DNA from: Onchocerca lupi
Taxonomy: Eukaryota > Nematoda > Chromadorea > Rhabditida > Onchocercidae
Reading direction: 5' to 3'
Length of the DNA: 64,000 bases
Assembly: GCA_028564675.1 (NCBI GenBank)
Contig: JAOVVO010000255.1
Span: 1 to 64,000, forward strand
Shown: positions 50,705-63,194 of the stretch, in pieces
How the letters are laid out: each line of letters starts with the position of its first letter
Position numbering within the stretch: the first letter of the stretch is position 1
Notes under the pieces: model-generated
Seen by the model: only the letters and a program-made list of their open reading frames with translations
The model's database searches: none
Told to the model about the DNA's origin: nothing
Program-made: the position numbers and the translations under genes

Positions 50705-53559
50705 TCAATTTTTTGGGCAATCACTAACATGTTCCATCGTTGCAAACTCCCATTTCTGCCTGCATAAGGGACACAGTGGACAAGTTACTTTTTGCGAATT
50801 TGTCCACTTCACGATGCAATGCATATGGAAGGCATGACGACATATACCAATGGCCTGCAATTGAAGCCATAACAAATATCAGCATTGCATAAAACTAGAC
50901 ATACATGATATCATCACATACACCTAAATGTGGTGTAAGAAAAACTAAAGTTCAATTGTTTATTTCTCAAAATCATTATTTCGACTAATTTATTACTACT
51001 AAAATAAAAACAGAAGCATAATTCGAACCGCAATAATGATTTTTAAATGATCATCGCCGATATGCTAGCAAATATCTACAATTATGAACCAATAAACTGA
51101 TATATCAGTATACTTTAATGTTTCGTAATCAAATGAAGAAAAAGTTTATAATTCAAAGATAAATATGCTACATTTTAAAACCAATCTATATGGTAAATAA
51201 TGGTAAATTATTACTTTATTAAAAAGCAAAGTATGCACATTAAAAACCAACTCAGAAACTAACAGAAATAAAGCAGTAGCCTGAAATGATGATGAAAATG
51301 ACTTTTCAAACTGCTGCTTAAGTATGATAACAAAAAAAAAACTAACAATAGGACATTCGTCACCAGGAATCTGACATGTGGAGCAGCAAGAGTTAAACGG
51401 TTCGTGACAAATTCCACATGGACCTTCGCCGATACTCCACCGCCACTTTGCTGCCACCTTCAAAAAAGATTTTGTAAAAAATATAAAAACTTTATGTATT
51501 CTCGTATTTTTATGAGAAAATGTATGAAAATCCGGGAAAAATATACTAACATTCCATTTATGAATAGAAAGTTTGAGACGTGTCTGAGTCGGTAATTTAT
51601 AAATCGAAGGCTTATCCTTAGCACACAATAACGATTCGCCTTCTTTAGTTTTTAAATCATTATGACAAGCGCTCTAAAAATGTCAAAATATTTTGTGAAT
51701 AAAAGTAACATAAGACAAATTTCAAACGCTTGATTTCTTAAAACAAAATAATCCTATATTTTTAATGAAAATTTCAAAGATTAAAATTTCTGATTCAAAA
51801 AATGGCAGTTTGTCCAAGATCAAACCAAATCCAATATGTATATCACAATGGTGGATCTTTGATAATAATTTCACCGAATTAGAATTTTAATGGCATTTAA
51901 AGATAAGGAAAATTCTTTTCTATTCCTCTTTTTCTTCAAGAAAAGAAGATGCGTGATATAAACACCGGTATCTGACCTACTAAACAGTTCAATTTTGCAA
52001 TGCAACAATGTTGCGCAGATAATAAGGACAGATATAATATTCTTTCTCGACAGAATGCGCAATTTTGTCTTTCGCCAACACTATTCTTTCCATCACAATA
52101 AACATCATTCTTTTCTATTAATGATACCAGTAATTTTACGGATAGAATAAAAGTGATTTCAAGTTTTTTCTTTCTATGAATCTTCAAAATGTTTAGCAAT
52201 TTAGATTTCAGAGATATAAGACAAAATTTGCAGTAAAGATATATCTAAAAACGTCCTCATAAAGATAAACAGTATCAGCTGACCGATTGAACATATCTCT
52301 TCTCCCTTAAATATCAGTTTTTTCAATTTTGCGAACTTCTTTCTTTCATATAGCAAAGAGATATATGAATACTTGAAATATTTTAAATGAACCGACAACA
52401 CGAAAAAATCTGAAAAATCCGATTTGCTGACTTCTATTACATGCAATATTGCCCTATTTCATATCTTAATTATGTATTTGTTGTTACATTTTAGCTTAGT
52501 AAAAGACCGTCACCGATAATTATCAATTATCATTACTGATAATACAGTGACAAGACTTACTTTGTTTTTTCTGTGATTTAGTCTCATCAAATACTTTCCA
52601 CTGACAAATACGAATGTAATATGATATCTTCTCAGCTTTTTGCAAAATGCTGGAAAAAATTAGTACTTTGCTAACTTTTTTTTCAAAAAAGATATGTCAA
52701 ATGTCCATTAAATAACAGAAGATAGCAATGAATCAATGATTCTCATCCTCATTATACAGAAAATAGACTATAAATAAATCAAGATCATGTCTTAATTGTG
52801 CATTACAAATAATCTTATTGCTTTCCTTCGAAATGCTGTTCCTTCTTAAAGCTGTCGCTTTCATCCCATTATTTCATTATTCCACTACTACTTATGATCT
52901 GTACTGTTCGACGATTAAAATTATAGTTTGCAAGTTGATGTGCAATGGCTTAAGCAGAATGGAATTTCAGGTCAACCGAATGGCAGCATATGACGTGCTA
53001 TTATATTATTTACTTAATGTAAGTTCAGCATTTTACCTTTCTGCAGCTCATAATGCTTTATATTTTGTATTGGATTGGCATACAGTTGTGTTGCATTTTT
53101 GGCATTATTTCCTGACATTCTGTTTTTTGTTATTATGCTCAGTCGCCGGAATGCAACGATTGAGCAAACCGTTACCGATCACCCCGTTCATACTTCCTAT
53201 TATTACACAAATTATTATTATTCTACTTTCGAATCAGATACATTCACAAATACACTCGGGTAGTTTATATTTACTCAGGTATACTTTTTATCAGAGATTT
53301 GCAAAATGGAGTTTTAATTTATTCTTCCATAAAATCTCGAGATTATGAAAGTGAAATTTCGTTTGAAGATTTCCGAAAGTCTATAATTTCTGTAATCTAA
53401 CCATAAGGAATATCCCGGAAGTTAAAATAGAATAAAGTCACTATTTACAGTGAGAAAAAATATGCTTTGCAAAACTTTCAGACTATTTGATTTCTTAACA
53501 ACACTTACAGTGGCTAAACTCTCCAGCTGGCTATTTAGATCCGATAGCAAGCCCCCCAT
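50705..53559 (-). CDS. APC11: APC11, RING-H2 subunit of the anaphase-promoting complex
   Basis: Catalytic RING subunit of the APC/C ubiquitin ligase. Three secure exons: 51673-51551, 51457-51347, 50854-50705, all phase 0 with GTTAGT donors. They read KLSIHKWN / VAAKWRWSIGEGPCGICHE..CCSTCQIPGDECPI / AIGICRHAFHMHCIVKW..CPLCPLCRQKW, matching APC11's CWNGVATWxW, CGIC..C..C..PGDDCP and HCFHMHCILKW..CPMCRQEW order. The Cys that usually follows the first RING His is Ala here (CRHAFH). A possible first exon, 53559-53509 (MGGLLSDLNSQLESLAT, donor GTAAGT), joins in phase 0 across a 1.8-kb intron and gives 144 aa. The residues before LKLSIHKWN are an extension relative to the ~84-aa human protein. The distal exon is uncertain; the RING part is not. 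Confidence 0.92.
51674..53508. other. Putative 1.8-kb first intron of APC11
   Basis: Bounded by GTAAGT (minus strand, at 53508) and TTTTTAG (51674). It contains a long plus-strand open stretch at 52818-53348 with hydrophobic character in two frames. I could not build a consistent gene from it. Confidence 0.4.
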
Positions 53560-53869
53560 CAGTTTACTGGTATGTCTTTATTTTTGTATAATATTGTCAT
53601 GATTATTACCACAGACATTTGAACAGTGCAGTATAGAAAAATGACTAAATAAATTACTAAATGGTTAACTCTCGATTAGTTTTAATTAAGCAAACTCAGT
53701 ATAAGAGACAACTTTAATCACGGAAAAGAAATAAGTATGGCAGAAAGTTCGTAGTTATCTTATAAAATCTAAATTTTGTTGAAAGGTGCACAGATATTTA
53801 AACAAATAATTTTAACAGATAATTCAACAAAAATTATGAGTGAAATTAAACCCAGTAAAATCCAACGGT

Positions 53870-54480
53870 TCCTACCAATATAATTCAGGCACACTAAAAC
53901 TTCTGGTTCTGATCGCGTCTTTGTGCACCCGAAACTGAATTTGCAAGTACCTCAATCTCGACGCCTCGCACAAGCAAGCCCCACCACTAATTAGCACTAC
54001 TCGGGACTAATTAATGCCCCATCACTAATTGGCATCACCCAGAACCATAAAAAAGAGTTATTAAGCATAAATCAACCGAAAACACCTGACCATAAACTTC
54101 GGGCTGCGTACGGAGACAATCTTCGCCATATAAGCCTCCGCATGCAACAATTGGGTGATAGTTGATATGAAATGGATAAAAATGGAGAGAATTCAACAGA
54201 TTTTGAAGGGCCATGGGATTTTGAATTTTAAGACGTAACGGAGAGCGTAAGGATGGCCAGGGTTAAAGGGCAGCCCTATCAGAGTCACTAAAATAGAAAT
54301 AGAAAATGAACATTGCGGAGAGAAAGAGTTACAGGGAAACTAAAGCCTGAAGAAAACTGAAGCCTAAAAAGATTGAAAAAAGGAGCAGGATAGAAGTTGA
54401 GACCTTACGTGCTAAAATTAAGTGTAGTATAAGGGTGAGGCATTGTCAGGTTGGCCAATAAGGCACTTCTAAGTTCGATG
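53870..54480. repeat. GC-richer block, possible LTR-type remnant
   Basis: This segment is visibly less AT-rich than its flanks and has no open frame of note. On the minus strand it contains a TATA-like GGCTTATATGG, and near 53990-54045 a short degenerate direct repeat (CACTAATTAGCAC and CACTAATTGGCAT). Such islands can be solo LTRs or promoters. I could not define termini or target duplications. Confidence 0.25.
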
Positions 54481-56167
54481 TCTTGGATATTCCATAAAAG
54501 TTAATCCATCCAAGTCAACTTGTCCATATTTTTAGTTGTGTAAGTCTGTCAAATGATATATGCAATCGACTAATTATTACTTCAGTTGCAGTGCATACCA
54601 GAACAAAACTGACCCTACAATTGGCCTGGAACAATCTTTCACAATTTCACTAAATAAGGCCATATGAATCGACATTGTTGAATCTCTACTGTTCCATATA
54701 AAGCGCGATAAAATCTTAATGCAACTTAAGCTATTCATTTTCCGATTCATTCATGTCGTATCACAAAATACGATCTGTCGTATTTCGAGCTCAAAATTTT
54801 AAATCTCCAGAGAAATAATGATGAATATGTGGGATATATTGGGAATCCATTTCTACTACATGTACAGTTTTCACTGATAGGACGGACCAACGAAAAGCGA
54901 AATTATCTGGAAGACTATGTCTTAATCAGATTTGTTCTGCGTCCTATCTCATTTTTTCCTTTTTTTTGCTATTCAGACTTGCATTTGTAGGTTCATGCAG
55001 AAGCATAAAAATGCAATCGTCCGATTCTGAGCCTTTGATTAAAATGATTTGTAATTGAAAAATGATGCTTGGATTTCTAAGTGTGTGATTAATAAAATCT
55101 ATTTTTCTGGATATTAATTCTCAAGATCAGATTTTAGAATTTTTGGTTTTAGGTTCTGATTCCATTATCCCATCGTTTTAGAATATTTTGAAAGAATCTG
55201 ATAAACTATACAACATGCTTGCAAAGAAAAGTGAAAGGTCAAAGTTGGACGACTCTTGTACAAGTATCATCAGATCATGCTGCTTGCTGCCCGGCACGTA
55301 TAACCTATAAAAAAAAAGAAAAACAAATTATCCTCCATTTCCTCAACAATTATATACACAGCATGCCATAAGCTATTGTTTTTATGTGACGTTTTCACGT
55401 TAACGTCTAATACGTCATCATTAAGACAGTCAGCCCCTCAGCTTAGCCGATCTCTTACAGATGAAGCAACATAAAAATAGTTTAAGATTCTGAAAGAAGT
55501 CGTCATTCCAAGCATCACATCGTTCGGTGTAAATAGCGAATCTGATGTCCCATTTGAGCTCCTAGTAATCCGCCAACTTGCAGCAATTTTCTCTACTTGC
55601 TTGAATCTTCCAGAAGTATGTCTTACTTCTAAGTCAAGTTTTGCATGTGTATGTAGACAGATGCACGCACATACGAAAAATCATTTCTCAAAGAAACTGC
55701 TTTTCACATTTAACCATGAAGTTTAAAAGTCTACGTGGACGAACTGTGCTCGCATTCTCATTGTTTTTTCTATTTCCATTACCGAAAATTTTCACATTTT
55801 CATCTTTCCTCTTCTCTGCCATTGTTTAGCGTCAAAGTACACGTAATTTATGTCCTAAACTTTTTCAAACTTATCATCGAAGTCATCATGATATGCTTCC
55901 AAGCATGTGTTTCTGTGCGTAGATGTTACACGCATATTTGAGATGAAAAAATCTAATTTGCATAAATTGACTCGTTTGATTAAGATTACAGTGAGATGTA
56001 ATTAATAGCATATTAGTAAAGGGTCAACTTTCGACTGATCAATCAACATATTCCGGTACGACAGCTGAAGGATGGGAAAGGGAAGAATGCAAAAGATACT
56101 GCACCATTTATTTGGCATCACTGCTTTCCACATACAACAGTAAACTGTCCAATGGTTTGCATTTCAG
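54481..56167. other. Region upstream of the multi-pass membrane protein gene
   Basis: Likely holds the missing 5' exons and promoter. Short protein-like frames occur at 54830-54920 and 55640-55940, but none could be joined in phase. Confidence 0.35.
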
Positions 56168-57461
56168 AGATAAAAATGGCTGTTTATTGTTTGTGGCTTA
56201 CTGTATTTCTTATGCTTTCCGAAACATTTTGCTTAATGATACCTGCCATAGCAAGACAGTAATTAAAAGATACTCTATGGAAAAGCGACAAACTAATGAA
56301 TAGTAAAGATTTTACAGTTTAGAATCTCAAAGTAATGAGATTTTTTTCTCGAGAATCTTCTTCCTTATAATCGATTCAAAAAGTTGAAATTTTTAGTTTC
56401 CAATTGCAATTGGTGGATCATTGAGCTGGATGGAGCTCAGTCTCATCGAATATGAAACTGTTTCGCTCATTCTCTCACCTGTTCTGGCTATCTTACAAGG
56501 TTTCCAAATGTTGCAAATACAAAAGTGTTACCGTAGTCTTAATATCAACCAACCTGAAACATTCATCCTTTATTTTTCAGGTAAAATGATAGCTAGAAAT
56601 ATAGCTTTTAATTTTAAGATAATAATTTATTGCCTTAATTAATGATAAATGTAGCTAAAGATAAATGCATTTTAAGATTTGAAATGCTGAGATGATAAAT
56701 TATGATAATACATTGATTAACCGGACTTCATTGCTAGATTTAATTTCTATTTGATAAGTTTGGTGAATTGGAATCATATTTGACTAAATTATTCAGTTTC
56801 TGTTTTTCAGTAGAAATTATTGATTTGGCAGGTTTCAGATTATTAAATTAAAAATTTTTTCTTTTCCCATAAAATTTACATCTCATTTGGCAAAAAAACT
56901 TGGCACTCGAATACGATGCATTTTTATTTGGTTTATTTCAATTTCACTAACTATAAAATTGCAAGTTTTTTTTTTTTCAGGGTTGACAACAATCGGTCTA
57001 TCAGTTCCAGCATTTTACAGTTGGATGAATTCGGCAATCTCAGCTGATGCTTCATGGGAATCCATCGATTACGTAAGTGTTATTTTTCAACGATTTCCTG
57101 GTAAAGGACCGATTCATTCCAAATATGATCAGACTTATTGTTATCATTACTAGTATCGTCTTTATAGGTTTCTTAATTTTAGTTGTTGATTGGCATGTCG
57201 ATAGTGTTCATGCCGAATTATAAGTACTCCGAGATGTGGCTTCAACTCAGTCTCACAGCTTATGATTTTATGGTTTTGGAACAGGCCAAATTCTGGGCTG
57301 CAAGCATCGGACAGTGGTTCGTGCAGAATATGGCGCACGCAACGATATTTGCGCTTACTGGGAAAATTGTAATGTTTGGTGCTTTGGTGCGATATTTTAT
57401 TGAAATTAAACAACGACGAAAAACTGATTACAGTGACCTATCATTAGCATTAGTTAATTAA
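56168..57461 (+). CDS. Multi-pass membrane protein, family not recognised (5' end missing)
   Basis: Three exons are well supported: 56397-56580, 56981-57072, 57183-57461 (phases 1, 0; donors GTAAAA and GTAAGT; acceptors TTTTTAG, TTTTTTCAG, TTTTAG). A preceding exon 56168-56258 fits in phase but uses a weaker GTAATT donor. Hydrophobic helices lie in GCLLFVAYCISYAFRNILL, VSLILSPVLAILQGFQML, FILYFSGLTTIGLSVPAFY, LLIGMSIVFM and ATIFALTGKIVMFGALVRYF. The last is followed by a basic KQRRK stretch and a short acidic tail ending ALVN. At least five membrane segments are therefore likely. The start codon and N-terminus were not found. AATAAA occurs 34 nt past the stop (57495-57500). It could be a nematode-specific membrane protein or a divergent receptor-like protein; I cannot tell which. 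Confidence 0.7.
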
Positions 57462-57494
57462 GAGAAGTTATTTACATTGTGACCTTTCAATCTT

Positions 57495-57500
57495 AATAAA
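57495..57500 (+). terminator. Polyadenylation signal AATAAA
   Basis: Lies 34 nt beyond the TAA of the multi-pass membrane protein gene, a typical nematode distance. Confidence 0.6.
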
Positions 57501-57625
57501 TTTCATCCGCAAGTTCAATTATATTTATGATTTGATCAATATTCAATCAGGAAATAGCAAACATTATTTTGTTGGACTATTTTTTCGAAAAATTGCTAAA
57601 TTTTTTTTTTAAAATTCTCAGTAAA

Positions 57626-57675
57626 GTTTTCTTTAGAACGAAAGAATTTCTAAGGAAATTCTTTCGTTGAAAAAC
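57626..57675. other. Perfect 14-bp hairpin with 4-nt loop
   Basis: AACGAAAGAATTTC (57637-57650), loop TAAG, then GAAATTCTTTCGTT (57655-57668). Outside a small bulge the pairing resumes with GTTTTC and GAAAAAC. It lies about 175 nt past the stop of the multi-pass membrane protein gene, beyond its poly(A) signal. Confidence 0.65.
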
Positions 57676-59379
57676 TATCAGATCATTTCTTGGGAAGATT
57701 TTTATTCGCTTCATTTATACTTCATGGAATGCTCATAGCATAAGTTACATTTTGCTAAAACTCCCTTTTTTTGCTTGCCAGCAATTTCAGATCAGCTGTT
57801 TCAAGTTTAAGATATTTAGTAGAAAAAAGCTAATTTGGATTGACTGAATATTTCGAAAGAACTAGAGTTTTCAACCTGGCTCTTCCTTGTTTCATTTACT
57901 TACCTAAAACGTTAGAAAAGCTTGGTTCAGAATCTTCTGATGGGGAAATTTTCAATTCACCTAAAGTTATTGTTTTTATAATTTCACCTGATACATCTCC
58001 ACAAAATAAAACAAGTCCAAGTTGAAAGTTTTACTTTCAATTGACACTAACATTTTCTACAAAAAAAAAATCTCAAAATCTATAAGTAATCTTAAATATC
58101 ACTTTCAAGTTCAAGAATCATGATGCATCATTGCGGTAAGAGTAATTGAAGATTAAATGATGCACAAAAGCAGATGCCGTTGATAATTTGACAGAAATTA
58201 TTTTTCCTGTGCAAATTTTCAAATTCGGCATTGAAAATTTGGTATGACCTTTGTTGTCTTTCAATATCACAGATAAATTTTTACAGTTGGCAATTAGTTT
58301 GATTAGAATAAAGCTCCACTGCTCTGATGTCGAGAAAAGAGTAAGAATTTTAAAAGTTTACTTTGGTATCCTTCGATATTATCTTTACAAGTCCATTTGA
58401 GGCATCTCAAATAGTACTTTCTGAATGCTTGTAGACCTAAAATGAGATTATGAAACTGAAATGATAAATATGATATATAAAACTGTTTTCAATTACATTT
58501 ATTTAGTCACACTGATTTCTGAGTGGTGTCGCTTCATTCTAAAGCTCTTATGATCAACTATCAAGTAATTCTATAAATAATTTCAATCTTCGAATGATAG
58601 ATTTATTCAAATTAAGTTGTTACATAATCATTGTTCTTCTTCTCCATTATTGGCTTGAGACAGTAATTAATGAAAAATATTCCGTTTTCGAAACTGGCAG
58701 AATTGAAAAACTGTCCTCCATTTTTCATCCAAAAAATTCAAATCGTGATCAAATCATCCTTCTCTGAAACCTCATCCTTATTCTATACTTTCAAGTCAGT
58801 TCTTAAATCTTGTAAAAAGTGAATTTACTTGAGCAGATTTTTTGATTTTGAAGTTTTTGAATGTTGCTGATGAAAAGGTTTGAGTTTATTGATACCTGTA
58901 ATCTTATAATCAAAGTGTACACCACTGAGGACGACACTCATAATTGAAATTTTATGATCGTGCAGTCGATTTATCCTTGCTTTATTTCACTGAACATTTT
59001 ATTCATTCCATTTCATTCAGTTCATTTTTCTTTAATGTTCCATCCCTAATTCTGATCAATTTTATTTGATAAGTGGAGTAACTCACTAAATAAATAAAGG
59101 CTTGTTTTTTCTAAAATAATAAATTTGAAGTTGAAGAATTTTTCTAACAAATGGCACATAAATGAAAATTTGAATTGTTAGTGCTGAGTTAAAGTGTATG
59201 ACGTAGGTTTCTGATTAAAATGTTTACTTCAAGACAAGAAAATAATAGAAGCTAGGGTTGGAAGGAGCAACTCGAGCTTACTGTTAAATATTTCAATTGA
59301 AGTAGCACCACCTGAGCAAGCAAAAATGTTTTCATCGCTTCACTATTTCGCCGACTTCTGTCCTCTCCTCCCTCTCGTG
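57676..59379. other. AT-rich intergenic sequence, no gene seen
   Basis: Only short low-complexity frames on both strands. No splice structure or repeat was recognised. Confidence 0.55.
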
Positions 59380-60010
59380 CATCTCATAGAGATAGAAATA
59401 GTTGAGTTTTGAGCTGATGCAAAATTTGAAGGAAAGAAGTGTAATGTTGGGTGTGAATGTTCCGTGTGCATCTCTCTCTCGTTACATGCTTCAGATGCAT
59501 GCCGGTATCGATGCGAGCAACTCCGGCAGGTAGATATGCAAAAAAAAATCAGTCGACACAGTTGTTCTGGTAGTAGGTGGGCTGGCTCGAGGAAGCACGA
59601 CATATCTCACTGTCCGAGGAGTGAGGTTACAGCCTAGGTTCAAGCCATTAACACAGATCTCCACTGTGAAGTTTGTGGGCGAGAAGCAGTGAGAAGCATC
59701 TATTCTTGGGTCTGAGTACCTGCCCTTAGGGCAAATTGTAAATATTCACGGACAAAGACACAGACAGAGCGATACACACCAACGCTAAAATGCTATGCTT
59801 CGAAGGCGGAAAAGTTTCTGAAATTTTCTGCTTGGCCTTCGAATTACTACGGCAATTGGAAGAGAAGGATGTGGATCAAGATTTCTGTGATATGTCTGCC
59901 TATCATCTATCAATCGGCCCCGGATCTTAGTCTGATATGCTAGCTGATAGCAACAACAACTGCACCATCATCAGAAATATAGAAGTGCGAAAGTTGGAGC
60001 TGTAGGAAGA
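59380..60010. other. GC-richer island without an assignable gene
   Basis: Composition differs from the AT-rich flanks. A frame at 59791 reads 46 codons (MLCFEGGKVSEIFCLAFELL, then EEKDVDQDFCDMS) before a TAG and stays protein-like after it. At 59638 GGTTCAAGCC resembles a Pol III B box, with TGGCTCGAGG as a weak A box about 50 nt before, but no tRNA fold was found. It could be a decayed exon, a promoter/5' UTR or a repeat. Confidence 0.3.
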
Positions 60011-61327
60011 TGGGGAAGTTTTATAATATATCTTTAGTCAACATTCTTCAGTCGTTTACTTCAACCTTATCATTCGAACATTCGCTTATTCCTCACCTGT
60101 ACGAACTCATAAAAACGATCCATCCTTTTAAAATTATTGTTTAAAATATATCGCTTGAGTGATTCAGATTGGAATTCATCCTTATCTCTTAAGCCGAGAA
60201 ATATATATTACCATGAATCTATCTATCAGTGCTTCAGTTGTTATCACCATAGCTTATGGGTGCAAGATAATCTTTATTACAATGAACTGTTTTCGAATAT
60301 CAAAGCATTTCCTTAACTTTATCCATTTATTATTTTTGCATTTTGACTCATTTTCATAACAGAATATTGTTATTTTTCTGTAATCTTTTCGACAACAATG
60401 ATAGCAGAATAGTTATATTTTTAATTGTATACCATACCACGGAATGATAGCACGTACGATTCCATTTATAAGCTGATAAAATTTTCAATAATTGAAAGTT
60501 AAATTTATATTTAATCTTTCAAAAACTTGATATTAGCATACGAGATCATAGCTTAGCTTTGTTTACTAAATCAGATAATATGACGACACACTTTCGAAAA
60601 TGGAAAGCGTTTGATTGTATGAGGTACGTATCGAAGGAAAGCGATCAAAAATATTCCAATTTTATGCTTTTTTATAATTGTTGCAACTAATTTGTGTTGA
60701 TTTCACTACTTTTTTATTCAAAATTCAAATTTCATAGTTAATTTCTTTGATCTGTTCATTTACCTCTTTCTGTCCATTCTTCCATTCGTCAGCTCTTTTC
60801 GGCGATCCCTCTTTTATTTATTAATTTATTTATTCAGTTGTTCATTGACACATTTATCTAATCATTGCACAGACTTATTCAATCCATTATTTCTAATAAA
60901 ATATTATTTTTCATAAGATAATTTTCCATCGCATTATAGAATCTTCAGAATTCAGATGGAAATTGATATCAATCAGTGATTATCTCGAATTCCTAAAAAT
61001 TTCTTTCACTTCTTTTTGACACTGCTTCTTGTGTTTTGCGAAATGAATAATGAGTGGCTTATATGAGATTGTTTGTGACACTAAAAAAATTTTTTCAATT
61101 TTTCAATCGATCTCTAACATGACATTATCCTGCATTTATTCATTTCTCAATTTTGGCGAAAAAGAGAAATGATATTTTAATGACGTGCAATTATAAGTTG
61201 ATATCTTGGGCCACAATTCGTAGCGTCATATTTGTCAACAAAAACTTCGAAGTATACCGTAAAGCCGTGAAAACTAAGAGTTGATTTACTTAACTGAAAG
61301 TGGAAAATTTGTCAGTCAACATACTGA

Positions 61328-61390
61328 TTCGTTAATTACTACTGAATACAAGCATGGGAAACATGTTTATATTTAGTAGTAATTAACGAA
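61328..61390 (+). other. 63-nt hairpin, precursor-microRNA-like
   Basis: A 29-nt left arm (61328-61356) pairs with a 29-nt right arm (61362-61390) around the loop GGAAA. As plus-strand RNA there are two G-U pairs and one C-A mismatch; all other positions are Watson-Crick. A smaller hairpin follows at 61399-61430 (AATTAAAGTT and its inverse). It could be a microRNA precursor, a tiny palindromic element or chance; the 5-nt loop is short for an animal microRNA. Confidence 0.5.
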
Positions 61391-63110
61391 GAGTTTGTAA
61401 TTAAAGTTGAGTTTATTTCGAACTTTAATTTTCGACATTTCTCTAAAGCTTCTCAGAATTGAAAAATATTTTTGCAATGTTAAAAAGAACAGATGTTTTC
61501 ACTTCAACTCCTCGCCTAACGTTAAAGCATAAAGTAAGTATTATGAAGCAAAAGCATTATTTTTTACAGCTTTTGCAGAACATCTATTTTATAAGATAAA
61601 AATTATAAGGAACAAATTGTTTTCGACTGCTCAACTCTGAGATTGAACCTGAAATTATATCTTTTCTCTCCCAAAAATGGGGATTTCGAAAAAGCAGCAT
61701 GACAATCGCAAAAGTTCGTGCTAGACAAAACAAAAATGGTGCAGATGTCTGTCGATTTGAAGTTGCAGAAGAGATCAGACGAGTTCATCGATTCAAAAAA
61801 TTTTTTTCACAATTATTTAGCCTCTCTTTTAGATTTTTCAAAATGAGTTTAATTTTTGCAATCTTACACTATACGTTTGTTTTTAAGCATTCGTTTTTAT
61901 CTCACCCTACACTATATGGTAGTTTTTCTATTTGTGTGCAATATGGAAGGGATGATAATAATTTGTTCTGCCTCGTTTATCCAGAACTATCTTATCTTTG
62001 TGTAAAAGTTAGCCAATTGTTTGAACTTTTCGTTTCTATCCCTCCAGCCTTCTTTCTCTATCTAAATCTTCAAGTCAACTTGCTTTCTATGCGTACAGCT
62101 TTTTCTTCCAGTAGAGCCTGAAACTGAAATTTGCCATTACGCCATTACGAAGTCTTTCATTATCTCTAAAACAAACAAACAGAACAACAATGAAGTCTTT
62201 CTCGTCCATTTCTGTATTTGATCCATTTTTCTAAACTTGAAGAAAGTTATTTCAATCGAATCCATCAATGAATTACGCAATATTTTAATGAAATGTAGCT
62301 TGATTCTCTCTCTATAGCATCATTGCAGTTGTTCAGTTTTGCAAGAAGATGTCTCTAAATTCAATCTTTAGAGTCTTGGTTTGAAGAATTCTCGTCATTT
62401 CTATGCAAGTAATCTTTGCTTCCGATATATTTTGTTTATTGATTAGATATTTAACAAATCATTAATTTGTCGTCTTATCATTTTCATCATCTGTTACAAG
62501 TTATAAGCAATTATTATTATTAGAAATTCTGATTTTCAAAAATAATCTCTGTGGCTGTAACTTTTTTAAATCAATTATAAATTTTCTTTAGTGCAGTCCA
62601 TAAGAACAAATTAGTCTATTCTGCTATTTCCATCTAATTCTTGCAAGAAAATTGGAGTAGTTCCTTCAGATTAATTACGGTCAAGAATTGTTCATTTTGT
62701 AACTTTTAGCTGGCGGGAAGTGACATAGAAAATTCAAGCAGTGAGTCATTCATGTGTTCATTAGTTGAATTTCAGCTTTGCACTTTACCAAGTTAAGTTT
62801 GAGTAAAATTCGAGCGGAAATGTTAATACGTTTTCTAGATGTGCAACAATAAAACAAATAAAGGTTTTTAAGGAGAAAATTTCAAAAAAAAAAAACATAT
62901 TAGTGTCAATTGACAAAAAAATTGATTAATTAGATACAGAAGCATAGTCCAAAGAATTCGCTTTACAAATTGCTTAAATTTTGCAAAATGTTAAATTTAT
63001 TTAAGAAATTCAATCTCAAGAAGAAATAGCAATAATGTTTGTTATATCTTTTGAATAGATCATTTTCAAAATTTAAAAGCTTCCAAATGTTGAAAAAAGA
63101 CTTTAGAAAA

Positions 63111-63194
63111 TAACTTGTTTCCGGCTAACTTGTTCTTTTTATAACTTGTTCTCTTTTTATAACTTGTTCTTTTAAAATAACTTGTTCTTTTTAT
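63111..63194. repeat. Short tandem repeat based on AACTTGTTCTTTTTAT
   Basis: Five copies of AACTTGTT occur within about 80 bp, separated by T-rich spacers of 7-10 bp. The repeat is imperfect and non-coding. Confidence 0.7.

Noticed and set aside
52818..53348. 176-codon hydrophobic plus-strand frame
   Set aside because: Two overlapping frames are equally hydrophobic. A donor (AAT|GTAAGT at 53021) and an acceptor (TTTCTGCAG at 53035) cut it, but every phase combination tried meets a stop. It may hide an exon (SRRNATIEQTVTDHPVHTS in another frame) but cannot be modelled.
61699..62121. 140-codon plus-strand frame
   Set aside because: Only the first ~30 codons look coding. The remainder is hydrophobic T-rich sequence without splice support.
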